A stretch of 49,475 nucleotides of DNA, from positions 1 through 49,475 of the forward strand of contig CAYMFU010000289.1 in the NCBI GenBank assembly GCA_964389805.1, given 5' to 3'. The notes under the pieces were generated by a model, which ran no database searches, was not told the DNA's origin, and saw only the letters and a program-made list of their open reading frames with translations. Source of the stretch: JAGTVG01 sp964389805. GTDB taxonomy: Bacteria > Bacteroidota > Bacteroidia > Cytophagales > Cyclobacteriaceae. This document shows positions 17,278 through 24,983 of the stretch, piece after piece; within the stretch, counting starts at the first letter, position 1, and each line of letters starts with the position of its first letter. Both the position numbers and the translations under genes were made by a program.

Positions 17278-19815
17278 ATGCGATTTTACGTAATTGCAGT
17301 ATCATTAGGGTTATTAATTTTCGGATGTAAGGTTAAACAAGGCAGTGCTCCTGTTCAGGATAGTGTCAGTGAAGTAGAGGATACAGTAGCAAGTATTGAG
17401 GTAGTTGATCAATCACCCCTTGAATATCCTGTATATAGAGCGAGCAGAACACGCTTAATGGATTTGCTTCATACGAAACTTGAGATCTCATTAGATTGGC
17501 AGAAACAAAGATTAAATGGCCTGGCCACTTTACAATTAAAACCATATTTTAATCCACAGGATCTGGCAATTCTTGATGCTAAAAACTTTGACATACATCA
17601 TATCAAACTCGTCAAAGGAACTGATAAGCATGATTTGGACTTTTTCTATGACGGATTTCAGATAATGATAAATCTGGATACGGTCTATCATCGAAATCAG
17701 AATATTTTTCTCGAGATTAAATATACAGCCAAACCCACCGAAAAGGAATCACGTGGAAGCATAGCGATAGAATCGGACCAGGGTTTGTATTTTATTAATC
17801 ATGACGGTTCAGATAAGTATAAGCCCACACAAGTATGGACCCAGGGGGAAACTGAAGCAAATTCATGTTGGTTCCCAACCATTGATTCGCCAAATGAAAG
17901 AACAACACAGGAAGTATTTCTTACAGTACACGAAAAATTTACCACCTTATCAAATGGGGAGTTGGTTTATTCAAAGTACAATGGGGACAGTACCCGAACA
18001 GATTACTGGAAAATGGACCTGCCTCATGCACCGTATCTGTTTATGATCGCTGTAGGCGAATTTGGCGTATATGAAGATCATTGGAATGACATACCAGTTA
18101 GTTATTACATGGAAAAGGATTATGCTATGTATTCGAAAGATATATTTGGCGCAACCCCTGAAATGATGTCTTTCTTTTCTGATATATATGGCGTCGATTT
18201 TGTATGGCCCAAGTATGCGCAGGTAGTTGTAAGAGACTATGTGTCGGGGGCAATGGAAAACACAACTGCTTCAGTCTTTTATGATGACATGAATGTAGAC
18301 AACCGGGAACTTATAGACTTTCATTTCGAAAGAATTATAGCTCACGAACTGGCACATCAATGGTTTGGCGACCTGGTAACTAGTGAATCCTGGTCGAATA
18401 TTACATTAAATGAGGGATTCGCTAATTATGCTGAATATTTATGGTTTGAATATAAATATGGATCCTATGAAGCGGATAAACACGCCCTTGATGAGTACCG
18501 GCAGTATCTGGATGAATCTTTAGAAAAACAGGTGGATCTTATCAGGTTTTATTATTCTAATAAAGAAGATGTATTTGACAATCATTCCTATGCTAAGGGA
18601 GGCTTGATCCTCAACATGCTGAGAGAGTATATCGGGGATGAGGCGTTTTATGAATCTTTGAAAAGGTATCTTGAAAAACATAAATTCTCATCAGTAGAGG
18701 TTCACGATTTACGTCTGATTTTTGAAGATGTAACTGGTGAAGATCTAAACTGGTTTTTTAACCAGTGGTATTTGTCGGCCGGACACCCTGTACTTTTAGT
18801 TGAAGATCAATTTAATGACTCTACCCTAACGATATCTGTATCTCAGTTACAGGACCTTGATATAGCACCGGTATATAAATTACCAGTAACTATTGATGTT
18901 TATACTAACGAAGGCATTGAATCTTATTTTGTCGTAGCAGATGAGATACACCAGACTTTTGAGTTACCGGTTAAGAATAATCCTGAACTGGTTGTATTTG
19001 ATGCTTCACAAAAACTACTGGCTGAGATCCAACATGATAAAACTTTAGAAGAATATGCATATCAGTATTTTAATACAGATAAATTCCTGTTGAAATATAA
19101 AGCATTGGACACCTTGCTGGAAAGTGATCATGACAGCCTGAAGAGCCTGGTAATCAAGGCTGCAATAGAGAATGAATTCTGGTATTTCAGACAAATGGCT
19201 GTTGACAAAATTGAAGAACTGGAAGAGGGTGATAAAAATCTCCTGGTCAACAAAGTTTTGGAATTGGCCACTAAAGATAAGAAATCGCTGGTCAGGGCAG
19301 ATGCCCTCCATGTTTTAAACTCTTTAAGCGGGAGTGATCATATTGAAGTGTATCGAAATGCGCTTGACGATAGTTCGTACATGGTAACAGGATCAGCCAT
19401 ATATATATATTCGGCTATGGATCCTGAGGGTTTCAAAAATTTAGCCTCTAAATATGAAGAGGCCAGTAATATAAACATCGTTATTCCGCTTGCCAGTTTT
19501 TATATTGATGCAGCTGTCAAAGGGAAATATTCATGGTTTATTGATAAAATGAATTATGCACAATCTGATGGGTTATGGTATCTTCTTCAGTATTTTGGAG
19601 AATACATGATGCATGCACCAGAACTAACACAGCGGAAAGGTATTGTGATATTGGAAGACTTTGCCCGGAATCATGACAAAATATATGTTCGTCTGGCCGC
19701 TTACCAGGCCCTCGGTTTGCTTAGTGATCTCAGCGGTGTAGATACTTTAAGGGAAGATATCAAGAATCAGGAGCCCGATGAATATCTGAGACAGTTATAT
19801 CAGTCACTTTTTTAG
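17278..19815 (+). CDS. M1-family zinc metallopeptidase lipoprotein (aminopeptidase N-like)
   Basis: The 845-residue protein starts with a lipoprotein signal (lipobox LIFGC, Cys17), so it is exported and lipid-anchored. The M1 exopeptidase motif GAMEN is at 324-328 and the zinc site HELAH at 356-360, with the third ligand E379 in NEGFANY; a catalytic tyrosine follows in the NHSYAKGG region. The last 250 residues or so look helical and HEAT-like, as in the ERAP-type C-terminal domain. It likely trims peptides in the periplasm or at the surface, giving amino acids for uptake. It forms its own transcription unit. Confidence 0.95.
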   Translation: MRFYVIAVSLGLLIFGCKVKQGSAPVQDSVSEVEDTVASIEVVDQSPLEYPVYRASRTRLMDLLHTKLEISLDWQKQRLNGLATLQLKPYFNPQDLAILDAKNFDIHHIKLVKGTDKHDLDFFYDGFQIMINLDTVYHRNQNIFLEIKYTAKPTEKESRGSIAIESDQGLYFINHDGSDKYKPTQVWTQGETEANSCWFPTIDSPNERTTQEVFLTVHEKFTTLSNGELVYSKYNGDSTRTDYWKMDLPHAPYLFMIAVGEFGVYEDHWNDIPVSYYMEKDYAMYSKDIFGATPEMMSFFSDIYGVDFVWPKYAQVVVRDYVSGAMENTTASVFYDDMNVDNRELIDFHFERIIAHELAHQWFGDLVTSESWSNITLNEGFANYAEYLWFEYKYGSYEADKHALDEYRQYLDESLEKQVDLIRFYYSNKEDVFDNHSYAKGGLILNMLREYIGDEAFYESLKRYLEKHKFSSVEVHDLRLIFEDVTGEDLNWFFNQWYLSAGHPVLLVEDQFNDSTLTISVSQLQDLDIAPVYKLPVTIDVYTNEGIESYFVVADEIHQTFELPVKNNPELVVFDASQKLLAEIQHDKTLEEYAYQYFNTDKFLLKYKALDTLLESDHDSLKSLVIKAAIENEFWYFRQMAVDKIEELEEGDKNLLVNKVLELATKDKKSLVRADALHVLNSLSGSDHIEVYRNALDDSSYMVTGSAIYIYSAMDPEGFKNLASKYEEASNINIVIPLASFYIDAAVKGKYSWFIDKMNYAQSDGLWYLLQYFGEYMMHAPELTQRKGIVILEDFARNHDKIYVRLAAYQALGLLSDLSGVDTLREDIKNQEPDEYLRQLYQSLF

Positions 19816-19931
19816 TATTATATAAGCAACAGATTTCCAGTATATTATGTAAAAATATATGCTGTTAACAAGGGAGTTCATTTTTAAATATTGGGCCGTA
19901 ATTGTTTTAATTAATTTATTTAGACCAAATA

Positions 19932-19962
19932 TTTGATTAAAAGAAAAAAGAGTATAATTTTG
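19932..19962 (+). promoter_or_regulatory. Promoter of the tRNA-Tyr/Gly/Thr cluster
   Basis: TTTG (19932-19935), a 19-base spacer and TAATTTTG (19955-19962) match the full Bacteroidota consensus TTTG-N19-TAnnTTTG. The predicted start lies just before the hairpin at 19967 and about 70 bases before tRNA-Tyr. Confidence 0.75.
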
Positions 19963-19966
19963 CATT

Positions 19967-20012
19967 CCCTTTGCGAAAACCAAATTTGGATTTTGTAAAA
20001 GGGCGTTTTTTT
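19967..20012 (+). terminator. Terminator-like hairpin at the start of the tRNA-Tyr transcript
   Basis: CCCTTT (19967-19972) pairs with AAAGGG (19998-20003). The inside folds further around the palindrome CCAAATTTGG (19980-19989) with one or two mismatches, and seven T follow at 20006-20012. It could end transcripts from the M1 peptidase gene (stop at 19815). It also lies downstream of the tRNA promoter, so it may act as a leader attenuator. Confidence 0.6.
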
Positions 20013-20036
20013 AAGTATTGAATTGAGCAAAATTAT

Positions 20037-20119
20037 GGGGGGATACCAAAGCGGTCAACTGGGACGGACTGTAAATCCGTTGGCGTACGCCTTCGAAGGT
20101 TCGAATCCTTCTCCCCCCA
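20037..20119 (+). tRNA. tRNA-Tyr (GTA)
   Basis: The acceptor stem GGGGGGA (20037-20043) pairs with TCCCCCC (20112-20118), discriminator A at 20119. The anticodon loop CTGTAAA gives anticodon GTA. The long variable arm makes it 83 bases, as expected for bacterial tRNA-Tyr, and the T arm GGTTCGAATCC is normal. CCA is not encoded. Confidence 0.97.
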
Positions 20120-20230
20120 CATTGTTATTTGGCAATTTATTGATCTGATATTTTCAGAATTCTAAGTTTAATCGAGGTTGAAGTACAGTTAAGAAGGATT
20201 TAGCGGAATTGACAAATGAACAAGTAATTT

Positions 20231-20303
20231 GCGGGCGTAGCTCAGTTGGTAGAGCGACAGCCTTCCAAGCTGTAGGTCGCGGGTTCGAGCCTCGTCGCCC
20301 GCT
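20231..20303 (+). tRNA. tRNA-Gly (TCC)
   Basis: The acceptor stem GCGGGCG (20231-20237) pairs with CGCCCGC (20296-20302), discriminator T. The anticodon loop CTTCCAA gives anticodon TCC, reading GGA and GGG. The D arm GCTCAGTTGGTAGAGC and T arm GGGTTCGAGCC are normal. CCA is not encoded. Confidence 0.97.
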
Positions 20304-20314
20304 CATAACCCCAA

Positions 20315-20386
20315 GCCGATGTAGCTCAGGGGTAGAGCGCTTCCTTGGTAAGGAAGAGGTCACGGGTTCAATTCCCGTCATTGGCT
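20315..20386 (+). tRNA. tRNA-Thr (GGT)
   Basis: The acceptor stem GCCGATG (20315-20321) pairs with CATTGGC (20379-20385) including one G-T wobble, discriminator T. The anticodon loop TTGGTAA between CTTCC and GGAAG gives anticodon GGT, reading ACC and ACT. It lies 11 bases after tRNA-Gly, so the pair is certainly co-transcribed. CCA is not encoded. Confidence 0.96.
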
Positions 20387-20402
20387 CTAATTGCTATTAA
20401 AA

Positions 20403-20434
20403 ATTGATATGAAGTTAATCTTTTAGTAATTTTG
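20403..20434 (+). promoter_or_regulatory. Promoter of tuf
   Basis: ATTG (20403-20406), a 20-base spacer and TAATTTTG (20427-20434) fit the Bacteroidota consensus. It lies 41 bases after tRNA-Thr and would give tuf a leader of about 120 bases. Confidence 0.6.
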
Positions 20435-20557
20435 TAGATTGGCTGATGAACAAGGTTTGAATTGATGTCTTTTTATATGAGAATTCAATAACCTTTCATC
20501 GATTTGTATAAGAATTTATTTTAATCATTTTGTAACCAAATTAGATAATTTTCAAAC

Positions 20558-21745
20558 ATGGCTAAAGAAACCTTTGATCGTTCCAAACCGCACGTGAACA
20601 TAGGTACGATAGGTCACGTTGACCATGGTAAGACTACCTTGACGGCGGCTATAACGAAAGTATTGTCAGAAGATGGGCTTGCTGAGGAGCGGGATTTTTC
20701 TTCTATTGATAACGCACCGGAAGAAAAAGAAAGAGGAATAACCATTAACACAGCACACGTAGAGTACCAGACCTCAAACAGGCATTATGCCCACGTTGAT
20801 TGTCCTGGTCACGCTGACTATGTGAAGAACATGGTAACTGGTGCTGCACAGATGGATGGTGCAATTGTTGTTGTGGCTGCCACTGATGGCCCTATGCCTC
20901 AAACAAGGGAGCACATCTTGCTTGCACGTCAGGTAGGTGTTCCAGCCTTGGTAATTTTTATGAATAAGGTAGACCTTGTAGACGACGAGGAATTACTTGA
21001 CCTTGTTGACATGGAGGTTAGAGAACTTTTAAGCGAGTATGAATTTCCTGGTGATGATATACCAGTTATCAGGGGATCAGCACTGGGTGCTCTAAATGGT
21101 GAGGCCGAGTGGGTTGAGAAGGTAAAAGAATTGATGGTCGCAGTTGACGAGTATATCCCATTACCAGAAAGATTGATTGACAAGGATTTCTTGATGCCAG
21201 TTGAAGACGTTTTCTCAATTACCGGTCGTGGTACCGTTGCAACAGGAAGAATTGAACGTGGTGTTATTAACTCAGGCGACCCGGTAGATATACTAGGTAT
21301 GGGAGCTGAGAACTTAAAATCAGTTATAACAGGTGTTGAGATGTTCCGTAAGATCCTTGACAGGGGAGAAGCTGGTGACAATACTGGTCTTCTTTTAAGA
21401 GGTATTGATAAGGATGAAATAAGAAGGGGTATGGTTATCTGTAAGCCAGGTTCTGTTACTCCTCACCTAAAATTCAAAGCTGAGGTTTATGTGCTTTCAA
21501 AAGAAGAAGGTGGGCGACATACTCCTTTCTTTACCAAGTACCGACCACAGTTTTATTTCAGAACAACTGATGTTACTGGTGAGATCAAACTTCCAGAAGG
21601 TGTAGAAATGGTTATGCCGGGTGACAATGTTACCATCGAGGTTGACCTGATTAACTCTATCGCTATGGAAAAAGGTTTGAGGTTCGCTATTCGTGAAGGT
21701 GGCAGAACGGTTGGCTCAGGTCAGGTTACTGAAATTATTGAATAA
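20558..21745 (+). CDS. tuf: Translation elongation factor Tu
   Basis: The 395-residue GTPase delivers aminoacyl-tRNA to the ribosome. G1 GHVDHGKT is at 19-26, followed by switch I RGITIN, G3 DCPGHADY, G4 NKVD and G5 SAL, then two beta-barrel domains ending in GGRTVGSGQVTEIIE. It lies between tRNA-Thr and tRNA-Trp, the common thrT-tuf-trpT-secE order, rather than with fusA. It has its own promoter and a strong terminator. Confidence 0.98.
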   Translation: MAKETFDRSKPHVNIGTIGHVDHGKTTLTAAITKVLSEDGLAEERDFSSIDNAPEEKERGITINTAHVEYQTSNRHYAHVDCPGHADYVKNMVTGAAQMDGAIVVVAATDGPMPQTREHILLARQVGVPALVIFMNKVDLVDDEELLDLVDMEVRELLSEYEFPGDDIPVIRGSALGALNGEAEWVEKVKELMVAVDEYIPLPERLIDKDFLMPVEDVFSITGRGTVATGRIERGVINSGDPVDILGMGAENLKSVITGVEMFRKILDRGEAGDNTGLLLRGIDKDEIRRGMVICKPGSVTPHLKFKAEVYVLSKEEGGRHTPFFTKYRPQFYFRTTDVTGEIKLPEGVEMVMPGDNVTIEVDLINSIAMEKGLRFAIREGGRTVGSGQVTEIIE

Positions 21746-21761
21746 CAATAGATAATAAAGA

Positions 21762-21803
21762 GCAAATGCGTTTCAAAATCATGAAATGCATTTGCTTCTT
21801 TTT
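21762..21803 (+). terminator. Rho-independent terminator of tuf
   Basis: A 14-bp stem GCAAATGCGTTTCA (21762-21775) / TGAAATGCATTTGC (21782-21795), with one G-T wobble and a six-base loop, is followed by TTCTTTTT. The 3' arm contains TTTG (21791-21794), which also serves as the -33 box of the next promoter. Confidence 0.88.
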
Positions 21804-21822
21804 AAAAAAGTAACTACCTTTG
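21791..21822 (+). promoter_or_regulatory. Promoter of tRNA-Trp-secE-nusG
   Basis: TTTG (21791-21794), a 20-base spacer and TACCTTTG (21815-21822) fit the Bacteroidota consensus closely. The sequence continues as CAGCCCTTTTGGGC, a 4-bp palindrome at or next to the expected start site, repeated before rpsH. Confidence 0.8.
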
Positions 21823-21841
21823 CAGCCCTTTTGGGCGATAG

Positions 21842-21914
21842 ACGGGTGTAGCTCAATTGGTAGAGTAGTGGTCTCCAAAACCATTGGCTGGGAGTTCGAG
21901 TCTCTCCACCCGTG
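21842..21914 (+). tRNA. tRNA-Trp (CCA)
   Basis: The acceptor stem ACGGGTG (21842-21848) pairs with CACCCGT (21907-21913), discriminator G. The anticodon loop CTCCAAA gives anticodon CCA. It lies 19 bases before secE, so it must be processed from a shared transcript. CCA is not encoded. Confidence 0.97.
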
Positions 21915-21933
21915 CAAAAATGGAATGTGATCA

Positions 21934-22125
21934 ATGAAAAAAATTAAACAATATATTATCGAGTCCTACGAGGAGTTACGCCACAAAGTGAGTTGGCCAA
22001 AATACAACGACTTGCAAAGTAGCTCTGTCCTTGTTTTGGTTGCATCATTGATTTTCTCAATTATAATTGGCCTGATCGATTTGGCTTTCGACAATGTATT
22101 GAACTGGTATTATAACGCATTTTAA
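21934..22125 (+). CDS. secE: Preprotein translocase subunit SecE
   Basis: The 63-residue protein has the short form of SecE: an amphipathic helix (IIESYEELRHKVSWPKYNDLQ, with the conserved KVSWP) followed by one membrane segment (SVLVLVASLIFSIIIGLIDLAF). SecE clamps SecY in the inner membrane. It sits in the standard place between tRNA-Trp and nusG; the partner secY is at 45949. Confidence 0.95.
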   Translation: MKKIKQYIIESYEELRHKVSWPKYNDLQSSSVLVLVASLIFSIIIGLIDLAFDNVLNWYYNAF

Positions 22126-22142
22126 ATTCTAATATTAACCGG

Positions 22143-22706
22143 ATGGGTGAGCAGAAATGGTATGTATTGAGGGTGATCAGTGGCCAGGAAAGGAAAATAA
22201 AAATTTACCTTGAGAATGAGATTGCCCGAAATAAACTTGAGGATTATATTCCTCAGGTGCTTATACCTTCCGAGAAAGTGTATGAAATGAGAAATGGTAA
22301 AAAGAGGGTGAGAGAGAGGAATTTCTTCCCTGGATATGTTCTCGTTTCTGCAGATCTATCACATGGTGAAGCATACCACGTGGTAAAAAGTGTTCCCGGT
22401 GTTATCGGATTCCTTGGATCAAATGATACAGGAGACGGATCATCAAAAACCCCTGTGCCGCTGAGACAATCGGAGATAAACAGGATCCTTGGCAAGGTTG
22501 ATGAGATCGATAATATGGAAGAAAAGTTGGGAACCCCGTTTATTGTTGGAGAATCTATAAAGGTTATGGACGGACCTTTCAGCGGATTTACAGGAACGGT
22601 TGAGGAAGTTTTTGAAGAAAGAAAGAAATTAAATGTCATGGTAAAAATATTCGGCAGAAATACTCCAGTCGAGTTGAATTACATGCAGGTAGAAAAACAA
22701 GATTAG
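22143..22706 (+). CDS. nusG: Transcription termination/antitermination factor NusG
   Basis: The 187-residue protein has the NGN domain (KWYVLRVISGQERKIKIYLENEI, FFPGYVLVSADLSHGEAYHVVKSVPGVIGFLG) and a C-terminal KOW domain (GESIKVMDGPFSGFTGTVEEVFEERKKLNVMVKIFGRNTPVELNYMQVE). It binds elongating RNA polymerase and links it to Rho or the ribosome. It is 17 bases after secE and 4 bases before rplK. Confidence 0.97.
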   Translation: MGEQKWYVLRVISGQERKIKIYLENEIARNKLEDYIPQVLIPSEKVYEMRNGKKRVRERNFFPGYVLVSADLSHGEAYHVVKSVPGVIGFLGSNDTGDGSSKTPVPLRQSEINRILGKVDEIDNMEEKLGTPFIVGESIKVMDGPFSGFTGTVEEVFEERKKLNVMVKIFGRNTPVELNYMQVEKQD

Positions 22707-22710
22707 CAAA

Positions 22711-23154
22711 ATGGCTAAAGAGATAAGTGGATATTTAAAGCTGCAAATTAGAGGAGGTAAGGCAAATCCTTCACCTCCGGTTGGGCCAGCTCTTGGTAGC
22801 AAGGGCTTGAATATAATGGAATTCTGTAAACAGTTTAATGCCAGAACCCAGGATAAAATGGGGCAGGTATTGCCAGTACTGATCTCCATATATTCAGACA
22901 AATCATTTGATTTTGTTATCAAAACTCCACCGGCCTCTGTCTTGCTGCTTGAAGCCTCGAAACTAAAGAAGGGATCTGCAGAACCAAACAGAGTCAAAGT
23001 AGGTTCAGTTACCTGGGATCAGGTTCGCACAATTGCTGAAACAAAAATGCCTGATTTAAATGCTTTAAAAGTAGAATCCGCTATGAAGATGGTAGCTGGA
23101 ACCGCAAGAAGCATGGGATTAAAAGTATCAGGAAGGGCACCCTGGGATAAGTAA
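22711..23154 (+). CDS. rplK: 50S ribosomal protein L11
   Basis: The 147-residue protein matches L11: KLQIRGGKANPSPPVGPALGSKGLNIMEFCKQFNARTQ in the N-terminal domain with its conserved proline-rich loop, and VGSVTWDQVRTIAETKMPDLNALKVESAMKMVAGTARSMGLKV in the rRNA-binding C-terminal domain. L11 forms the GTPase-associated centre and is needed for the stringent response. It follows nusG by 4 bases and is probably co-transcribed from the tRNA-Trp promoter. Confidence 0.98.
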   Translation: MAKEISGYLKLQIRGGKANPSPPVGPALGSKGLNIMEFCKQFNARTQDKMGQVLPVLISIYSDKSFDFVIKTPPASVLLLEASKLKKGSAEPNRVKVGSVTWDQVRTIAETKMPDLNALKVESAMKMVAGTARSMGLKVSGRAPWDK

Positions 23155-23165
23155 AGTTCAATAAA

Positions 23166-23864
23166 ATGGCAAAATTAACAAAGAAGCAAAAAGAAGCCGT
23201 AGGTAAAATTGAAAAAGGGAAAGAATATTCTCTTGAGGAAGCTTCCTCTCTTTTAAAAGAAATGACAATGACCAAATTTGATTCTTCAGTTGATATCGAC
23301 GTGAGATTAGGCGTGGATCCAAGGAAAGCAGATCAAATGATAAGAGGTGTTGTGTCTTTACCCCATGGTGTCGGAAAAGAAGTAAAAGTTTGCGTACTGT
23401 GCACACCAGAGAAAGAACAGGAAGCCAAAGATGAAGGTGCTGATTTCGTCGGCCTCGATGATCTTGTTAAAAAAATAGAAGGTGGCTGGACAGATATGGA
23501 CGTCATCATTACCATGCCAAGTGTGATGGCTAAGGTTGGGAAATTAGGTAGAATTCTGGGCCCTAGAGGTTTGATGCCTAACCCAAAGTCCGGAACGGTG
23601 ACCATGGATATTGGGAAGACCGTTAAGGAAGTTAAACAAGGAAAAATTGATTTTAAGGTCGATAAATTCGGCATAATACATACTAGTATTGGGAAAGTTT
23701 CATTTGAAGCAAATAAAATTCTGGATAACGCTGAAGAGATTCTGAATACAATAGCAAAACTGAAACCACCTTCAGCTAAAGGGACATATGTGAAGAGTAT
23801 TTACCTTTCCAGTACTATGAGTCCAAGTATTCCAATTGATAAAAACAGCATTCCAGGTATATAG
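23166..23864 (+). CDS. rplA: 50S ribosomal protein L1
   Basis: The 232-residue protein matches L1 of the ribosome stalk, which guides exit of deacylated tRNA. Signature segments are VDIDVRLGVDPRKADQMIRGVVSLPHGVGK, the LGRILGPRGLMPNPKSGTV motif and a C-terminal AKGTYVKSIYLSSTMSPSIPID. In many bacteria L1 represses its own L11-L1 mRNA; no clear target hairpin was identified here. It lies 11 bases after rplK. Confidence 0.98.
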   Translation: MAKLTKKQKEAVGKIEKGKEYSLEEASSLLKEMTMTKFDSSVDIDVRLGVDPRKADQMIRGVVSLPHGVGKEVKVCVLCTPEKEQEAKDEGADFVGLDDLVKKIEGGWTDMDVIITMPSVMAKVGKLGRILGPRGLMPNPKSGTVTMDIGKTVKEVKQGKIDFKVDKFGIIHTSIGKVSFEANKILDNAEEILNTIAKLKPPSAKGTYVKSIYLSSTMSPSIPIDKNSIPGI

Positions 23865-23866
23865 TC

Positions 23867-24403
23867 ATGAATCGAGAAGAAAAAGCTCAGGTAATAGAAG
23901 AACTCGTAGAAAGATTTAACAAGTATAATTTTTTCTACATTACGGATGCATCAGGTTTGACTGTAGCAGAAGTAAACGACTTTCGAAGAATGTGCTTTGA
24001 GAAGGGAGTTGAATACAAAGTATTTAAGAATACACTGATCAAAAAAGCGCTTGACCAGGTTGAAACTGATTACAGTGATTTTGAGACGAACAATGTATTA
24101 AAAGGATTTTCAGGGATTCTTTTTACACCTGAAAATGGGAACCTCCCCGCAAAAGTCATTACTGAGTATAGAAAAAAATATAAAGGAGAAATTCCTGTTC
24201 TTAAAGGAGCATCCATTGACAGGGATCTTTATATTGGTAATGATCAGTTATCCGCATTAAGTAAACTCCAATCAAAGGATGAACTTATTGGTGAAATCAT
24301 ATCATTACTCCAGTCACCAGCCAAAAATGTTATTTCTGCATTACAAAGTGGAGAACATCAGCTGGCAGGTATAGTAAAAACATTATCAGAAAAAGAAGAT
24401 TAA
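23867..24403 (+). CDS. rplJ: 50S ribosomal protein L10
   Basis: The 178-residue protein matches L10, the stalk base that carries L7/L12 dimers. The N-terminal rRNA-binding domain shows NFFYITDASGLTVAEVNDFRRMCFEKGVEYKVFKNTLIKKAL, and the C-terminal helix for L7/L12 (residues from about 140) is present. The gene starts 2 bases after rplA, so no separate L10 leader exists here, unlike E. coli. Confidence 0.97.
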   Translation: MNREEKAQVIEELVERFNKYNFFYITDASGLTVAEVNDFRRMCFEKGVEYKVFKNTLIKKALDQVETDYSDFETNNVLKGFSGILFTPENGNLPAKVITEYRKKYKGEIPVLKGASIDRDLYIGNDQLSALSKLQSKDELIGEIISLLQSPAKNVISALQSGEHQLAGIVKTLSEKED

Positions 24404-24432
24404 AGTATAACATAATAAAATAATATTTTAAA

Positions 24433-24816
24433 ATGGCAGATTTAAAAGCATTCGCTGAGCAGTTGGTTAATCTTTCAGTTAAAGAGGTTAATGAATTGGC
24501 AACTATTTTAAAGGATGAATATGGTATCGAGCCGGCAGCTGCTGCCGCACCCGTTGCAGTTGCTGCAGCAGGCGGTGGTGATGCAGCTGAAGCAGCGGCA
24601 GAGAAGTCAGAATTTGACGTGATCCTGAAAGCGGCTGGAGCTCAAAAACTCAAAGTAGTTAAAACAGTTAAAGAATTGACAGGCTTAGGCCTAAAAGAAG
24701 CTAAAGATTTAGTTGACGCTGCTCCAAAACCTGTAAAAGAGGGATTGGCTAAAGATGAAGCTGAAGGCATCAAAAAAGCTTTAGAAGAAGCTGGGGCTGA
24801 AGTAGAACTACAATAG
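24433..24816 (+). CDS. rplL: 50S ribosomal protein L7/L12
   Basis: The 127-residue protein has the expected three parts: an N-terminal dimerisation domain (LKAFAEQLVNLSVKEVNELATILKDEYGIEP), an alanine-rich flexible hinge (about 36-58) and the factor-binding C-terminal domain (EFDVILKAAGAQKLKVVKTVKELTGLGLKEAKDLVDAAPKPVKEG). It recruits translational GTPases. A 167-base spacer with hairpins separates it from rpoB. Confidence 0.98.
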   Translation: MADLKAFAEQLVNLSVKEVNELATILKDEYGIEPAAAAAPVAVAAAGGGDAAEAAAEKSEFDVILKAAGAQKLKVVKTVKELTGLGLKEAKDLVDAAPKPVKEGLAKDEAEGIKKALEEAGAEVELQ

Positions 24817-24820
24817 TTTG

Positions 24821-24948
24821 ACCATTTGTTTTGCTAATAAATGGTAATATGATTTTTAGGCCTGGCAATTCCAGTCAGGTCTTTTGCTGTATGTGCCGAC
24901 GAAAGCACATTTCTAGTTTCTTATAAGATGAGGCCTTGTGGCTTCATC
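24821..24948 (+). promoter_or_regulatory. Hairpin-rich rplL-rpoB spacer, possible attenuator
   Basis: Three hairpins lie in a row: ACCATTT/AAATGGT (24821-24845); GGCCTG/CAGGTC (24859-24881) followed by TTTT; and a 9-bp stem GATGAGGCC/GGCTTCATC with a TTGT loop (24927-24948). The second is terminator-like but weak. In E. coli an attenuator in the same spacer lowers rpoBC relative to rplL; the same role here is an inference. No TAnnTTTG promoter was seen. Confidence 0.45.
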
Positions 24949-24983
24949 GAATGTTATTTAACGATCATTAAATAGTTATAACC

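Noticed and set aside
17222..17293. 23-codon upstream frame overlapping the start of the M1 peptidase
   Set aside because: Its ATG is only two bases after the -7 box and probably lies upstream of the transcription start, so it would not be in the mRNA.
20154..20400. Open frames on both strands over tRNA-Gly and tRNA-Thr
   Set aside because: Their translations (such as GIEPVTSSLPRKRSTPELHR) are the well-known artefact of reading tRNA genes as protein.
20520..20540. Second possible tuf promoter near TAATCATTTTG
   Set aside because: The spacing within the -7 box does not fit TAnnTTTG; the box at 20427 is better.
21735..21917. 60-codon minus-strand frame over tRNA-Trp
   Set aside because: It is a translation of the antisense strand of tRNA-Trp and the tuf terminator, with no family resemblance.
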